NCBI GenBank assembly: GCA_029865665.1 | Contig: JARXAV010000235.1 | Coordinates: 1-6,533 of the forward strand | Source of the DNA: Flectobacillus sp. | GTDB taxonomy: Bacteria > Bacteroidota > Bacteroidia > Cytophagales > Spirosomataceae | Direction: 5' to 3' | Length of the DNA stretch: 6,533 nt | In this document: positions 1-6,315 of the stretch, in pieces | Layout: the number at the start of each line of letters is the position of its first letter | Numbering within the stretch: the first letter of the stretch is position 1 | Position numbers and translations under genes: made by a program | The notes under the pieces: model-generated | Database searches by the model: none | Told to the model about the DNA's origin: nothing | The model's input: the letters and a program-made list of their open reading frames with translations, nothing else

Positions 1-1924
1 ACCCGATGGGAGTGTAAGAGAGTATGCTCAGGGAATAACTGGGATGGACATTGCCCTAAGTATTTCGGAAGGTTTAGCCAGAAATGTATTGGCTGCCAAA
101 GTAAATGGAAAAGTAGTTGATGCTGCTACTCCTATCAACGAAGATTCGGATTTTCAATTATTAACTTGGAATGATACCGAAGGGAAACAGACATTTTGGC
201 ACTCATCTGCTCACTTGTTAGCAGAAGCAATTGAAGCACTTTACCCTGGTACAAAATTCGGTATTGGCCCCGCTATCGAAACGGGTTTTTACTACGACAT
301 TGACATGGGCGAAAAATCGCTTAGCTCTGAAGACTTCAAGAAAATTGAAGACAAAATGTTGGAGTTAGCTCGTCAGAAAAATGTGTTCACTCGTACTGCT
401 GTTGCCAAACAAGATGCTATTGAATATTTCACCGAAAAGGGAGACGAATATAAATTAGAATTAATTGATGGCTTAGAAGATGGCTCAATCACTTTCTACC
501 AACAAGGTAATTTTACAGACTTATGCCGTGGGCCACATATCCCAAATACGAGCGTTATTAAGTCTGTAAAATTGATGAGCATTGCAGGAGCATACTGGCG
601 TGGAGACATTAGCCGTAAACAAATGACTCGTGTTTATGCCGTTTCTTTCCCTAAACAAAAAGAATTAGACGAATACTTAACATTATTAGAAGAAGCTAAA
701 CGCCGTGACCACCGTAAATTAGGTAAGGAAATGGAATTGTTTGCCTTCTCTGAAAAGGTAGGGATGGGCTTACCGCTTTGGTTGCCAAAAGGAACTATGT
801 TACGTGAACGTTTAGAGAATTTCTTACGTAAAGCTCAAGTGCGTGCAGGCTACTCTCCTGTTATTACTCCGCACATTGCTTCGAAAGAATTGTACGTAAC
901 CTCTGGTCATTATGCTAAATACGGAGCAGATTCGTTCCAACCGATTCTTACGCCAGATGAAGGAGAAGAGTTCTTCTTAAAACCGATGAACTGCCCTCAC
1001 CACTGCGAAATTTATAAGGTAAAACCTCGTAGTTACCGTGATTTACCGTTGCGTTTGGCAGAATTTGGAACAGTATATCGTTACGAACAATCGGGTGAAT
1101 TACATGGTTTGACTCGTGTACGTGGCTTTACGCAGGATGATGCACACATTTTCTGTCGTCCAGACCAAGTGGAAGACGAATTCATGAAAGTAATCGACCT
1201 TGTTCTTTATGTATTCAAGGCTCTCGGTTTCGACAATTATTCAGCTCAAATTTCGCTTCGTGACCCAGAAAACAAAGAGAAGTATATTGGGAAAGATGAA
1301 GACTGGGACAAAGCAGAAGCAGCCATTATCCGTTCGGCAGAAGCAAAAGGTCTTCCTACTGTAGTTGAATTAGGCGAAGCAGCATTCTATGGTCCCAAAT
1401 TAGACTTCATGGTGAAAGATGCACTAGGAAGAAAATGGCAATTAGGAACGATTCAAGTAGATTACCAATTACCACAACGTTTTGAATTAGAATACACAGG
1501 TTCTGACAACCAAAAACACCGCCCAGTGATGATTCACCGAGCTCCATTTGGATCGTTAGAGCGTTTTGTGGCTATTCTAATCGAAAATACCGCTGGTAAT
1601 TTCCCATTATGGTTATCTCCAGATCAATTGGCCGTATTGCCGATTTCTGAGAAATATGAAAGCGAAGCAAATGAGTTGTTTTTACAGTTGCAAGAAAAAG
1701 ATCTTCGTGGTTATATTGACCACAGAGATGAGAAAATTGGACGTAAAATCAGAGATGCGGAAGTTTCAAAAATTCCATTCATGCTGATTGTTGGAGAAAA
1801 AGAAGCGGCTGAGAAAAAAGTTTCCGTTCGTAAAAAAGGCGAAGGAGATTTAGGAATGATGACAATCGACGAATTTGTTCAGATTGCACAAGAAGAAATC
1901 AATAAGAATATTGTAAGAGCATAA
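1..1924 (+). CDS. thrS: Threonyl-tRNA synthetase, 5' end cut by the window
   Basis: Cytoplasmic class II synthetase that charges tRNA-Thr using threonine and ATP. The frame is open from base 2, and the residues before the Met at base 44 read [14 protein letters not shown], the classic start of the N-terminal TGS domain. That Met is therefore internal, and roughly six residues plus the true start lie outside the window. Counting from this Met, the N2 editing domain has HSSAH at 53-57 and C161/H165 (CRGPH). The catalytic core has motif 2 at about 343-371 ([20 protein letters not shown] and on) and motif 3 at about 494-510 ([11 protein letters not shown]). The zinc ligands are C317 (MNCPHH), H368 (DDAH) and H498. 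The anticodon-binding domain starts near FPLWLSPDQ (520) and runs to the end. All key residues are present. The inferred full length of about 646 residues is normal. Any leader control of thrS would lie upstream, out of view. Confidence 0.98.
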   Translation, partial: PDGSVREYAQGITGMDIALSISEGLARNVLAAKVNGKVVDAATPINEDSDFQLLTWNDTEGKQTFWHSSAHLLAEAIEALYPGTKFGIGPAIETGFYYDIDMGEKSLSSEDFKKIEDKMLELARQKNVFTRTAVAKQDAIEYFTEKGDEYKLELIDGLEDGSITFYQQGNFTDLCRGPHIPNTSVIKSVKLMSIAGAYWRGDISRKQMTRVYAVSFPKQKELDEYLTLLEEAKRRDHRKLGKEMELFAFSEKVGMGLPLWLPKGTMLRERLENFLRKAQVRAGYSPVITPHIASKELYVTSGHYAKYGADSFQPILTPDEGEEFFLKPMNCPHHCEIYKVKPRSYRDLPLRLAEFGTVYRYEQSGELHGLTRVRGFTQDDAHIFCRPDQVEDEFMKVIDLVLYVFKALGFDNYSAQISLRDPENKEKYIGKDEDWDKAEAAIIRSAEAKGLPTVVELGEAAFYGPKLDFMVKDALGRKWQLGTIQVDYQLPQRFELEYTGSDNQKHRPVMIHRAPFGSLERFVAILIENTAGNFPLWLSPDQLAVLPISEKYESEANELFLQLQEKDLRGYIDHRDEKIGRKIRDAEVSKIPFMLIVGEKEAAEKKVSVRKKGEGDLGMMTIDEFVQIAQEEINKNIVRA

Positions 1925-1938
1925 TTTCACAAATAGCG

Positions 1939-1985
1939 ATGAACCTTTGAAAATAGTATTTTTTAAAGGTTCATTCTATCTTTTT
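1939..1985 (+). terminator. Rho-independent terminator of thrS
   Basis: Arms at 1939-1953 (ATGAACCTTTGAAAA) and 1960-1974 pair over 15 bp with a single G-T wobble and a 6-base loop (TAGTAT). The 3' arm is followed by a T-rich run, TCTATCTTTTT, to 1985. It begins 14 bases after the thrS stop, so most thrS transcripts should end before infC. Confidence 0.8.
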
Positions 1986-2018
1986 GAACGCTTTTAGCCA
2001 ATACAATACCAAAAACAC

Positions 2019-2049
2019 TTGCATTTAATCTTTTTTTAATATAGATTTC
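2019..2049 (+). promoter_or_regulatory. Candidate infC promoter (Bacteroidota type)
   Basis: TTG at 2019-2021, a 20-base spacer, then TAGATTTC at 2042-2049, one base from the Bacteroidota -7 consensus TAnnTTTG with the expected spacing. It lies downstream of the thrS terminator and would give infC its own transcript with a leader of roughly 135-140 bases. That leader contains a small hairpin, ACAAACA (2064-2070) with TGTTTGT (2083-2089). The match is imperfect and the call rests on pattern alone. Confidence 0.35.
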
Positions 2050-2194
2050 GGAAGTTAAGTGTAACAAACACAGTGTCTTTGATGTTTGTATCTTAGAGAG
2101 TTAAGTAAAATAGCATGGTTTGAACCTAAAATGATTTTATCGTTAACTCGAACCTTAATATATTGTCCATTTAATAACCAATAAATTACATAAT

Positions 2195-2752
2195 ATGGCG
2201 TTACGCCCGAATCAAAACAGAGGCCCCAAAAGAGAAGAAGAACCTTATAGAATCAACAACCTTATCAAAGGCGTTACACAAGTACGTATGGTAGGTGAAA
2301 ACGTTGAACAAGGTATAGTTGATTTTAAAGTGGCATTAGAAACAGCACAAGCTCAAGGTCTTGACTTGGTAGAAATCTCACCAAAAGCTGTACCTCCTGT
2401 TTGCCGTATCATTGACTATGCTAAGTTTAAATACGAGCAAAAGAAAAAACAAAAAGAAATTAAAGCTAATGCTGCTAAAACAGTAGTGAAAGAAATTCGT
2501 TTCGGCCCGAATACGGATGAACATGACTTTAATTTCAAATTGAAGCACGCCATCAACTTCTTGAAAGAAGGTTCGAAAGTGAAAGCTTACGTACACTTTG
2601 TAGGTCGTGCTATTGTTTTTAAAGAAAGAGGTGAAATGCTATTACTCAACTTTGCCAAAGGCTTAGAAGAATTTGGTAAGCCTGACGAAATGCCTCGTTT
2701 AGAAGGAAAAAGAATGTCGATTTTTTTCTCTCCAAAAGAGAAAAAGAAATAA
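2195..2752 (+). CDS. infC: Translation initiation factor IF-3
   Basis: IF-3 binds the 30S ribosomal subunit, checks start codon and initiator tRNA pairing, and prevents premature 50S joining. The 185-residue length is typical. The N-terminal domain spans about 17-82, beginning [10 protein letters not shown] and carrying [21 protein letters not shown] lysine-rich linker helix (about 83-95, [13 protein letters not shown]) leads to the C-terminal domain from about 96 (VVKEIRF) to [15 protein letters not shown]. The loop usually written FRGR reads FVGR at 135-138, a mild variation. The start is ATG, not the rare AUU-type start known from Escherichia coli infC, so that form of autocontrol is not evident. 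No Shine-Dalgarno site precedes it; the leader is A/T-rich, as is common in Bacteroidota. Unusually, rpmI and rplT do not follow; a terminator and a convergent gene do. Confidence 0.97.
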   Translation: MALRPNQNRGPKREEEPYRINNLIKGVTQVRMVGENVEQGIVDFKVALETAQAQGLDLVEISPKAVPPVCRIIDYAKFKYEQKKKQKEIKANAAKTVVKEIRFGPNTDEHDFNFKLKHAINFLKEGSKVKAYVHFVGRAIVFKERGEMLLLNFAKGLEEFGKPDEMPRLEGKRMSIFFSPKEKKK

Positions 2753-2781
2753 ATATTTGTTCGGCCATTTCGCTTGGCTCT

Positions 2782-2826
2782 ACAAACAAAAAGCCAGAAG
2801 CTATTGCTTTCTGGCTTTTTGTTTGT
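2782..2826. terminator. Bidirectional terminator between infC and the ALDH gene
   Basis: A long hairpin has arms at 2782-2801 and 2806-2826, loop TATT and a single unpaired base. The GC-containing core GCCAGAAGC pairs with GCTTTCTGGC and is flanked by an A-run on one side and TTTTTGTTTGT on the other. It therefore presents a stem plus U-tract on both strands and should end infC (+) and the convergent dehydrogenase gene (-), whose stop lies 17 bases away. Confidence 0.85.
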
Positions 2827-2843
2827 CTATAAGCTGTCAAAAC

Positions 2844-4253
2844 TCAATCGTACCACCATGCTGGCTTACCAAGGGCTTTGTTCGAAATTAGGGCTTTGGA
2901 CTTTAAAAACTTCCTAAATACCTGTTGTCCTAAATACATATCACTCATCCCTGCGGGTTTGAAACTTGCAAAATTAGCGTCTCCAATCATCATATTTAGA
3001 CCTACATCATTTAAGGAAACGGTCGAAACATTTAATTTTTTAGAAATATCTAGTAACTCTTCAGCATCCTCTCCAAATAAGGCAATATCAGCTGAAGGGC
3101 TATAACGATTTACCCAACTGATAGGATCTTTCACATCTTGAAAAGTCATTACGGGTAATAATGGCCCAAAAGTTGGCTCTGTTAGTAATTTCATACGATG
3201 ATTCACGTTTGTCAGAATCGTCGGACGAACATAATTTCCACCTCCCAATTGTTCCACCTGTGTTGACCCAGCGATTATTTTAGCTCCCTTACGGATAGCA
3301 TCGTCTAATTGTTCATTCAAATTTTGAACGGCAGTTTCAGAAATAATTGGTCCAATTTGTCCACTCTCTAAGGTTGGGTAAGCCAAATTCAATAAGTTTG
3401 CCTTTCCAACAAGGCGTGATAAAAACAAAGGAAAGACATTTCGTTGGACATAAATTGCTTCAATCGAAGAACATGATTGTCCTGCATTAAAGACCGAACC
3501 CCACAAAATCGCAGAAGTTACGGTTTCCCAATCTGCCGACTCCGTAACAATGGCTACACTTTTTTTAGTTGCATTTATTTGAACAGGAACAAAAGCCTTT
3601 GCCGTTAGTTCAGCAACTTGTTGAGCAACTTTAAGCGAACCCGTAAATGAAATAAAATCGCATACCTCACACATCGCTTTACCCGTTTCTTCATCTCCTT
3701 CAATGAAAGCAACAACATCGGCTAACTCAGGAACAAAATGGAGACTACTTGCCAATACCTTCATAAATCGAGGCGTTAGTTCACTAGGCTTTATGATAAC
3801 CGTACTCCCCACTAACAAAGCGGGTATTACATCTCTCATGGGTATTAAAAATGGGAAGCTACAAGGTGAAATCACCCCTACTACAGGATAGGGAGTAAGT
3901 TCAGTATCTACTCGTAAAAAATTATTTTGTGAGACAAATTGTTCCTCTACCGTACGAGTATAATGGAAAGCTAAATCGCACCAACGGTCAATACTTTCTA
4001 ATACTTCCTCGACCTCCATAAAACTCTCAGCCTTTCTTCCCGTATCAAGATAAAGAGCCTCTATTAGTTCGTTCTTGCATTTGACGAGCATTTCTTTCCA
4101 GTCTTGCAAGATAGGAATCCGTTGCATTATATCTTTAGCGAACCAATTGGCTTGCTTAGTTCGCAATAGCTGTGCTTTCAACGTTGTTGCTTCACGAGAA
4201 AGAGGATATATCGTATAGTCAAATTCTCCTGTCCTAGGGTTTCTTACTTGCAT
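2844..4253 (-). CDS. Divergent aldehyde dehydrogenase superfamily protein
   Basis: A 469-residue ALDH-fold protein, probably cytoplasmic and NAD(P)-dependent, of unknown substrate. The Rossmann-type cofactor region shows KPSE at 155-158 and FTGS at 203-206. The nucleophilic cysteine is C261 in FNAGQSC, and E359 of EPTFGP matches the conserved cofactor-ribose glutamate. Three usual active-site features differ. PWNFP reads PCSFP at 130-134, so the oxyanion-hole Asn is S132. The general-base Glu is N227; its 34-residue distance to C261 equals the E268-C302 distance in the family, so the alignment is secure. The Gly pair two and three residues after that Glu reads TK. An Asn at the Glu position is also what I recall for CoA-acylating methylmalonate-semialdehyde dehydrogenases, so acylating chemistry is possible. 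The ATG is the only sensible start: an in-frame stop lies 10-12 bases upstream. The frame is intact, arguing against a pseudogene. It is transcribed divergently from a TetR-type regulator. Confidence 0.9.
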   Translation of the reverse strand: MQVRNPRTGEFDYTIYPLSREATTLKAQLLRTKQANWFAKDIMQRIPILQDWKEMLVKCKNELIEALYLDTGRKAESFMEVEEVLESIDRWCDLAFHYTRTVEEQFVSQNNFLRVDTELTPYPVVGVISPCSFPFLIPMRDVIPALLVGSTVIIKPSELTPRFMKVLASSLHFVPELADVVAFIEGDEETGKAMCEVCDFISFTGSLKVAQQVAELTAKAFVPVQINATKKSVAIVTESADWETVTSAILWGSVFNAGQSCSSIEAIYVQRNVFPLFLSRLVGKANLLNLAYPTLESGQIGPIISETAVQNLNEQLDDAIRKGAKIIAGSTQVEQLGGGNYVRPTILTNVNHRMKLLTEPTFGPLLPVMTFQDVKDPISWVNRYSPSADIALFGEDAEELLDISKKLNVSTVSLNDVGLNMMIGDANFASFKPAGMSDMYLGQQVFRKFLKSKALISNKALGKPAWWYD

Positions 4254-4290
4254 AATAATATTTTAAAACGGAAATGGCGGTGTCCTTTTA

Positions 4291-4316
4291 GGTTTTCAGG
4301 AAATTATCCTGTAACC
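4291..4316. promoter_or_regulatory. Candidate operator: 26-base inverted repeat before the ALDH gene
   Basis: CAGGA (4297-4301) and TCCTG (4307-4311) flank a 5-base spacer, and outer arms GGTT (4291-4294) and AACC (4313-4316) continue the symmetry with one base of slip. The repeat begins 37 bases from the ALDH start codon and touches the candidate -7 box of that gene, where a bound repressor would block transcription. Size and placement suit a TetR-family dimer, but binding by the neighbouring regulator is inference. It could instead be a leader hairpin. Confidence 0.4.
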
Positions 4317-4342
4317 AAAATTACATATATTTTGTTATTCAA
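4316..4342 (-). promoter_or_regulatory. Candidate ALDH promoter
   Basis: Read on the minus strand, TAATTTTG (4323 to 4316) matches the Bacteroidota -7 consensus TAnnTTTG exactly. A TTG lies at 4342-4340, but the spacer is 16 bases, shorter than the usual 19-21, so the -33 assignment is weak. Transcription would start near 4310 and give a leader of about 55 bases. Confidence 0.35.
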
Positions 4343-4544
4343 TTAATACCGATTGAATGAAATTATAGTATAATCGTCCAAATCGTTCTATAAAATCTAA
4401 ATTCATGAGTTAAGTAATATGACTCACAGCTATACTATATTAGCAATACCTTTATATTCAATCCAAATTCAGCCTTAAATGGCAACTGGTATATTCATAG
4501 AAGCCTAAAAAAAGAGATTAAATGAAAAAATATTGCACAAAAAA

Positions 4545-4565
4545 TATAACTTAACAAAAGTTATA
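4545..4565. repeat. Perfect 8-bp inverted repeat, possible regulator site
   Basis: TATAACTT (4545-4552) and AAGTTATA (4558-4565) are exact reverse complements around the spacer AACAA. The 21-base span is typical of a dimeric HTH operator. It sits about 190 bases before the TetR-type gene and 290 bases from the ALDH gene, so its target promoter is unclear. AT-rich arms make a chance origin possible. Confidence 0.35.
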
Positions 4566-4742
4566 CTGTACTTTACCTCTTTTTATCTAATTTATTGACC
4601 AGTTACTAAAAGTTTGGCAACCTTTTTGCTATAGTATATGCAAAGTATAGTTCAATAAAATCAATATATTATTCAATTATTTCAAAACAGTAAATTTTAA
4701 GTAGTTATACAGAAAGGAGTATAATAGAGTGTACGTATTTGG

Positions 4743-4746
4743 GGAG
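4743..4746 (+). promoter_or_regulatory. Shine-Dalgarno-like site of the TetR-type gene
   Basis: GGAG, within GGGGAG, ends five bases before the ATG at 4752. It stands out because infC, mog and the ALDH gene have no such site. It supports this ATG, as does the in-frame TAG at 4725-4727 with no other good start codon between. Confidence 0.5.
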
Positions 4747-4751
4747 TAACG

Positions 4752-5330
4752 ATGAAGTTAACAAAAGATTTTGACAAAAAACAGGCCATATTTGAATCCA
4801 TGCTTGATCTTATTTCCAAACATGGGTTCCACAGTTCACCAATGTCTGAAGTAGCCAAACAAGCAAACGTGGCGACTGGCACCATTTACCATTATTTTAA
4901 AAGTAAAGATGAATTAATTTGTGCTTTATATGTAAAAATCAAAGCTGAAAGCACTTTACTATTGCTTAAAAATGACGACCCCAATAAAGCCTTTAGAGAT
5001 CGATTTCGTCAGTTTTATCAACAAAGTTTTAACTATTTTACTAAAAATACGAAAGAGTTTTATTTCTTAGAACAGTTCTCCTGTTCACCTTTTATTCACC
5101 AACTTTCAAAAACAGAATTACAAGCACTCGAACAACCTATATACGACTTTTTACGAAGAGGAGTTTTTACCCAAGTTTTGAGAGACATTTCTCCCAAAAT
5201 AATGACATCATTTGTTCTTGGTAGCTCTTCTGCTCTTATTAAACTACAGCTATCTGGAGAGTTTATCGTAACTCCATCAGATCTTGAATCTGCTTTTATC
5301 ACCTGTTGGGATGGTATAAAAAAACAGTAG
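4752..5330 (+). CDS. TetR/AcrR-family transcriptional regulator
   Basis: A 192-residue, probably dimeric DNA-binding protein, usually a repressor released by a small ligand. The N-terminal helix-turn-helix domain spans about 8-57. It shows the family pattern: a first helix (KKQAIFESMLDLISKHGF), then MSEVAKQANVATGTIYHYF at 31-49, where TGTIYHYF is the recognition helix, then KSKDELI. The rest, about 65-190, is an all-helical ligand-binding and dimerisation domain with many aromatics (FYQQSFNYF, EFYFLEQFSCSPF) and no family-specific match I can name. It is divergent from the ALDH gene, so it plausibly regulates that gene and itself, but no efflux pump, the most frequent partner of this type, is next to it. 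Its stop is 7 bases from the stop of a convergent small gene, leaving no room for a terminator between them. Confidence 0.93.
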   Translation: MKLTKDFDKKQAIFESMLDLISKHGFHSSPMSEVAKQANVATGTIYHYFKSKDELICALYVKIKAESTLLLLKNDDPNKAFRDRFRQFYQQSFNYFTKNTKEFYFLEQFSCSPFIHQLSKTELQALEQPIYDFLRRGVFTQVLRDISPKIMTSFVLGSSSALIKLQLSGEFIVTPSDLESAFITCWDGIKKQ

Positions 5331-5337
5331 GGATTTC

Positions 5338-5460
5338 TTATTTATCCTTTCTGTTGTTGATAATTTTGAAGGTAATATAAAGTGCTACGAGTAAAAAAAT
5401 AAAAAATAGTAACGAAGAAATCTGTTCAATACCTGCGGGTAATTTTGACTGTGCGTACAT
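5338..5460 (-). CDS. Small single-pass membrane protein, 40 residues
   Basis: I do not recognise this protein. On the minus strand, ATG at 5460-5458 opens a 40-codon frame ending in TAA. A polar start (MYAQSKLPAGIEQ) is followed by a hydrophobic helix at about 14-30 (ISSLLFFIFLLVALYIT) and a basic tail at 31-40 (FKIINNRKDK). By the positive-inside rule the tail would face the cytoplasm. Small one-helix proteins of this size often serve as accessory subunits of respiratory or transport complexes, but nothing here identifies a partner. An in-frame TAG lies 11 codons upstream, so ATG is the natural start. A weak -7 box (TATAGTTG, 5495-5488) with an upstream TTG at 22 bases could drive it. No Shine-Dalgarno is seen. 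The sequence of hydrophobic, then basic residues favours a real gene over chance. Confidence 0.6.
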   Translation of the reverse strand: MYAQSKLPAGIEQISSLLFFIFLLVALYITFKIINNRKDK

Positions 5461-5597
5461 AAATTTGGTTATTTTAAGTAAATCCAACAACTATACGTAA
5501 AAAATAGACATATTTTACAAAAAATATACCTAAAGAGACTACGTTTTAATGCACAAAGTTAGTTAACAATCTTACAAATCCGCTTATTTAGTAACAC

Positions 5598-5629
5598 AAA
5601 TAAGTAGGGGCGTATGTCCCTACTTATTT
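5598..5629. repeat. 12-bp hairpin in the spacer upstream of mog
   Basis: AAATAAGTAGGG (5598-5609) pairs exactly with CCCTACTTATTT (5618-5629), with one more G-T pair possible and a loop of CGTATG. There is no proper T-run after it on either strand. A further CTTATTT at 5583-5589 could pair with 5598-5604 instead, giving a mutually exclusive fold. It lies before the candidate mog promoter, so it is not a mog leader. It may be a weak terminator for readthrough from the regulator gene or a dispersed palindromic element. Confidence 0.5.
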
Positions 5630-5680
5630 AACTACACTAGTTAAAACTTCACTCTTAAAATCATAATCCGAATTTATCCG

Positions 5681-5688
5681 TACTTTTG
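5681..5688 (+). promoter_or_regulatory. Candidate mog promoter, -7 box
   Basis: TACTTTTG is an exact match to the Bacteroidota -7 consensus TAnnTTTG. It lies 37 bases before the mog ATG, implying a leader of about 30 bases. No good TTG -33 box is found at the expected 19-21 base distance. Confidence 0.45.
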
Positions 5689-5725
5689 TTACTTAAAATC
5701 GTAGCTAATTTTCTCCCTGTATTTC

Positions 5726-6265
5726 ATGCAAGAACCCATCATTACAATTGGCGTAATCAATGTTTCTGACCGTGCTAGTGCTGGTATTTACGAAGACATT
5801 CCAGGCAAAGCCGTTGTTGAAACCTTAAAAGAGTATTTAGTTTCTTCTTTCGAAACCGTTTATCGTGTTATTCCAGATGAAGAAGCATTAATTTCGGAAA
5901 CATTAATCGAGATGGCAGATGTACATCAATGCTGCCTTATTGTGACAACGGGAGGCACTGGGCCTGCAAAACGTGATGTCACTCCCGAAGCAACAGAAGC
6001 CGTTTGTGAAAAAATGATGCCTGGCTTTGGAGAATTGATGAGACAAGAGAGTTTGAAGTATGTTCCGACGGCTATTTTATCACGTCAAACGGCTGGAATC
6101 AGAGGAAAATCGTTGATTATCAACCTCCCTGGTAAACCAAAAGCAATACGTCAATGTTTAGACGCAGTATTTCCTGCTGTTCCTTACTGTATTGACCTCA
6201 TTGAAGGTCCTTATCTAGTTTGTAATCAAGAAGTAATAAAAGAGTTTAGACCCAAAAGTAACTAA
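5726..6265 (+). CDS. mog: Molybdopterin adenylyltransferase (MogA type)
   Basis: This cytoplasmic enzyme activates molybdopterin with ATP to form adenylyl-molybdopterin, the step before molybdate insertion by MoeA in molybdenum cofactor synthesis. The 179 residues cover the whole MoaB/Mog fold. SDRASAGIYEDIPG is at 14-27. The signature TTGGTGP is at 74-80, followed by RDVTPEAT (83-90). MPGFGELMRQESL is at 98-110, PTAILSRQTAGIRG at 114-127, INLPGKPKAI at 132-141, and VPYCIDLIEGPY at 152-163. D51 and D84 appear to match the two aspartates (49 and 82) implicated in E. coli MogA. The long form, with PTAILSRQ and the EGPY tail, favours MogA over the shorter MoaB. It starts at ATG without a Shine-Dalgarno. 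It stands alone; no other moa or moe gene is in view. Confidence 0.93.
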   Translation: MQEPIITIGVINVSDRASAGIYEDIPGKAVVETLKEYLVSSFETVYRVIPDEEALISETLIEMADVHQCCLIVTTGGTGPAKRDVTPEATEAVCEKMMPGFGELMRQESLKYVPTAILSRQTAGIRGKSLIINLPGKPKAIRQCLDAVFPAVPYCIDLIEGPYLVCNQEVIKEFRPKSN

Positions 6266-6275
6266 ATTTCAAAAG

Positions 6276-6315
6276 AAGTGGGTGTGTAAAAAGCTAACTT
6301 TTTACACACCCACTT
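6276..6315. terminator. Bidirectional terminator after mog
   Basis: Arms at 6276-6293 and 6298-6315 pair perfectly over 18 bp (AAGTGGGTGTGTAAAAAG) with loop CTAA. On the minus strand the stem is followed by TTCTTTT, a fair U-tract; on the plus strand only a short T-run follows. It serves the convergent ends of mog and the last gene, whose stop codon overlaps the stem by one base. Confidence 0.75.

Larger units (their letters stand above)
4254..4751. other. Palindrome-rich spacer between divergent ALDH and TetR genes
   Basis: These 498 AT-rich bases hold no convincing gene. Besides the ALDH promoter and operator candidates, they contain the 9-mer TATAGTATA or its complement three times (4364-4372, 4431-4439, 4630-4638). 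The first copy is the centre of an 11-base palindrome, TTATAGTATAA at 4363-4373, and the last sits inside a TTTGC/GCAAA repeat at 4625-4644. There is also a perfect 8-bp inverted repeat, TATAACTT-N5-AAGTTATA, at 4545-4565, and a TGAGT/ACTCA pair at 4406-4426. No strong promoter for the regulator gene could be chosen. A 24-codon minus-strand frame (4335-4406) is noted separately as doubtful. Confidence 0.6.

Noticed and set aside
1925..2194. L20-type autoregulatory leader before infC
   Set aside because: Only a small 7-bp hairpin is visible, and rpmI-rplT, the usual context, are absent.
2378..2596. Minus-strand open frame inside infC
   Set aside because: It lies wholly within a well-supported gene and has a low-complexity Phe-rich translation typical of an antisense shadow.
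2646..2840. Minus-strand frame across the infC end and terminator
   Set aside because: It covers the infC C-terminus and the terminator hairpin, and the translation resembles no protein family.
2878..3105. Plus-strand frame inside the ALDH gene
   Set aside because: Antisense to conserved ALDH sequence and without recognisable features; the same holds for the frame at 3703-3891.
2844..4253. ALDH gene as a decaying pseudogene, given the changed catalytic residues
   Set aside because: The frame is uninterrupted, length is normal, and other motifs including the nucleophile and cofactor residues are intact, so specialisation fits better than decay.
4713..4736. AAAGGAG followed by GTG as a start for a leader peptide or an extended TetR protein
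   Set aside because: The GTG frame ends within a few codons and is not in frame with the regulator, whose own frame has a TAG just upstream.
4697..4885. Minus-strand frame overlapping the TetR start
   Set aside because: It is antisense to the helix-turn-helix region and has no start signals.
5598..5629. Hairpin as a molybdenum cofactor riboswitch for mog
   Set aside because: It is a single simple stem placed before the only good -7 box of mog, and lacks the complex fold of the known Moco RNA.
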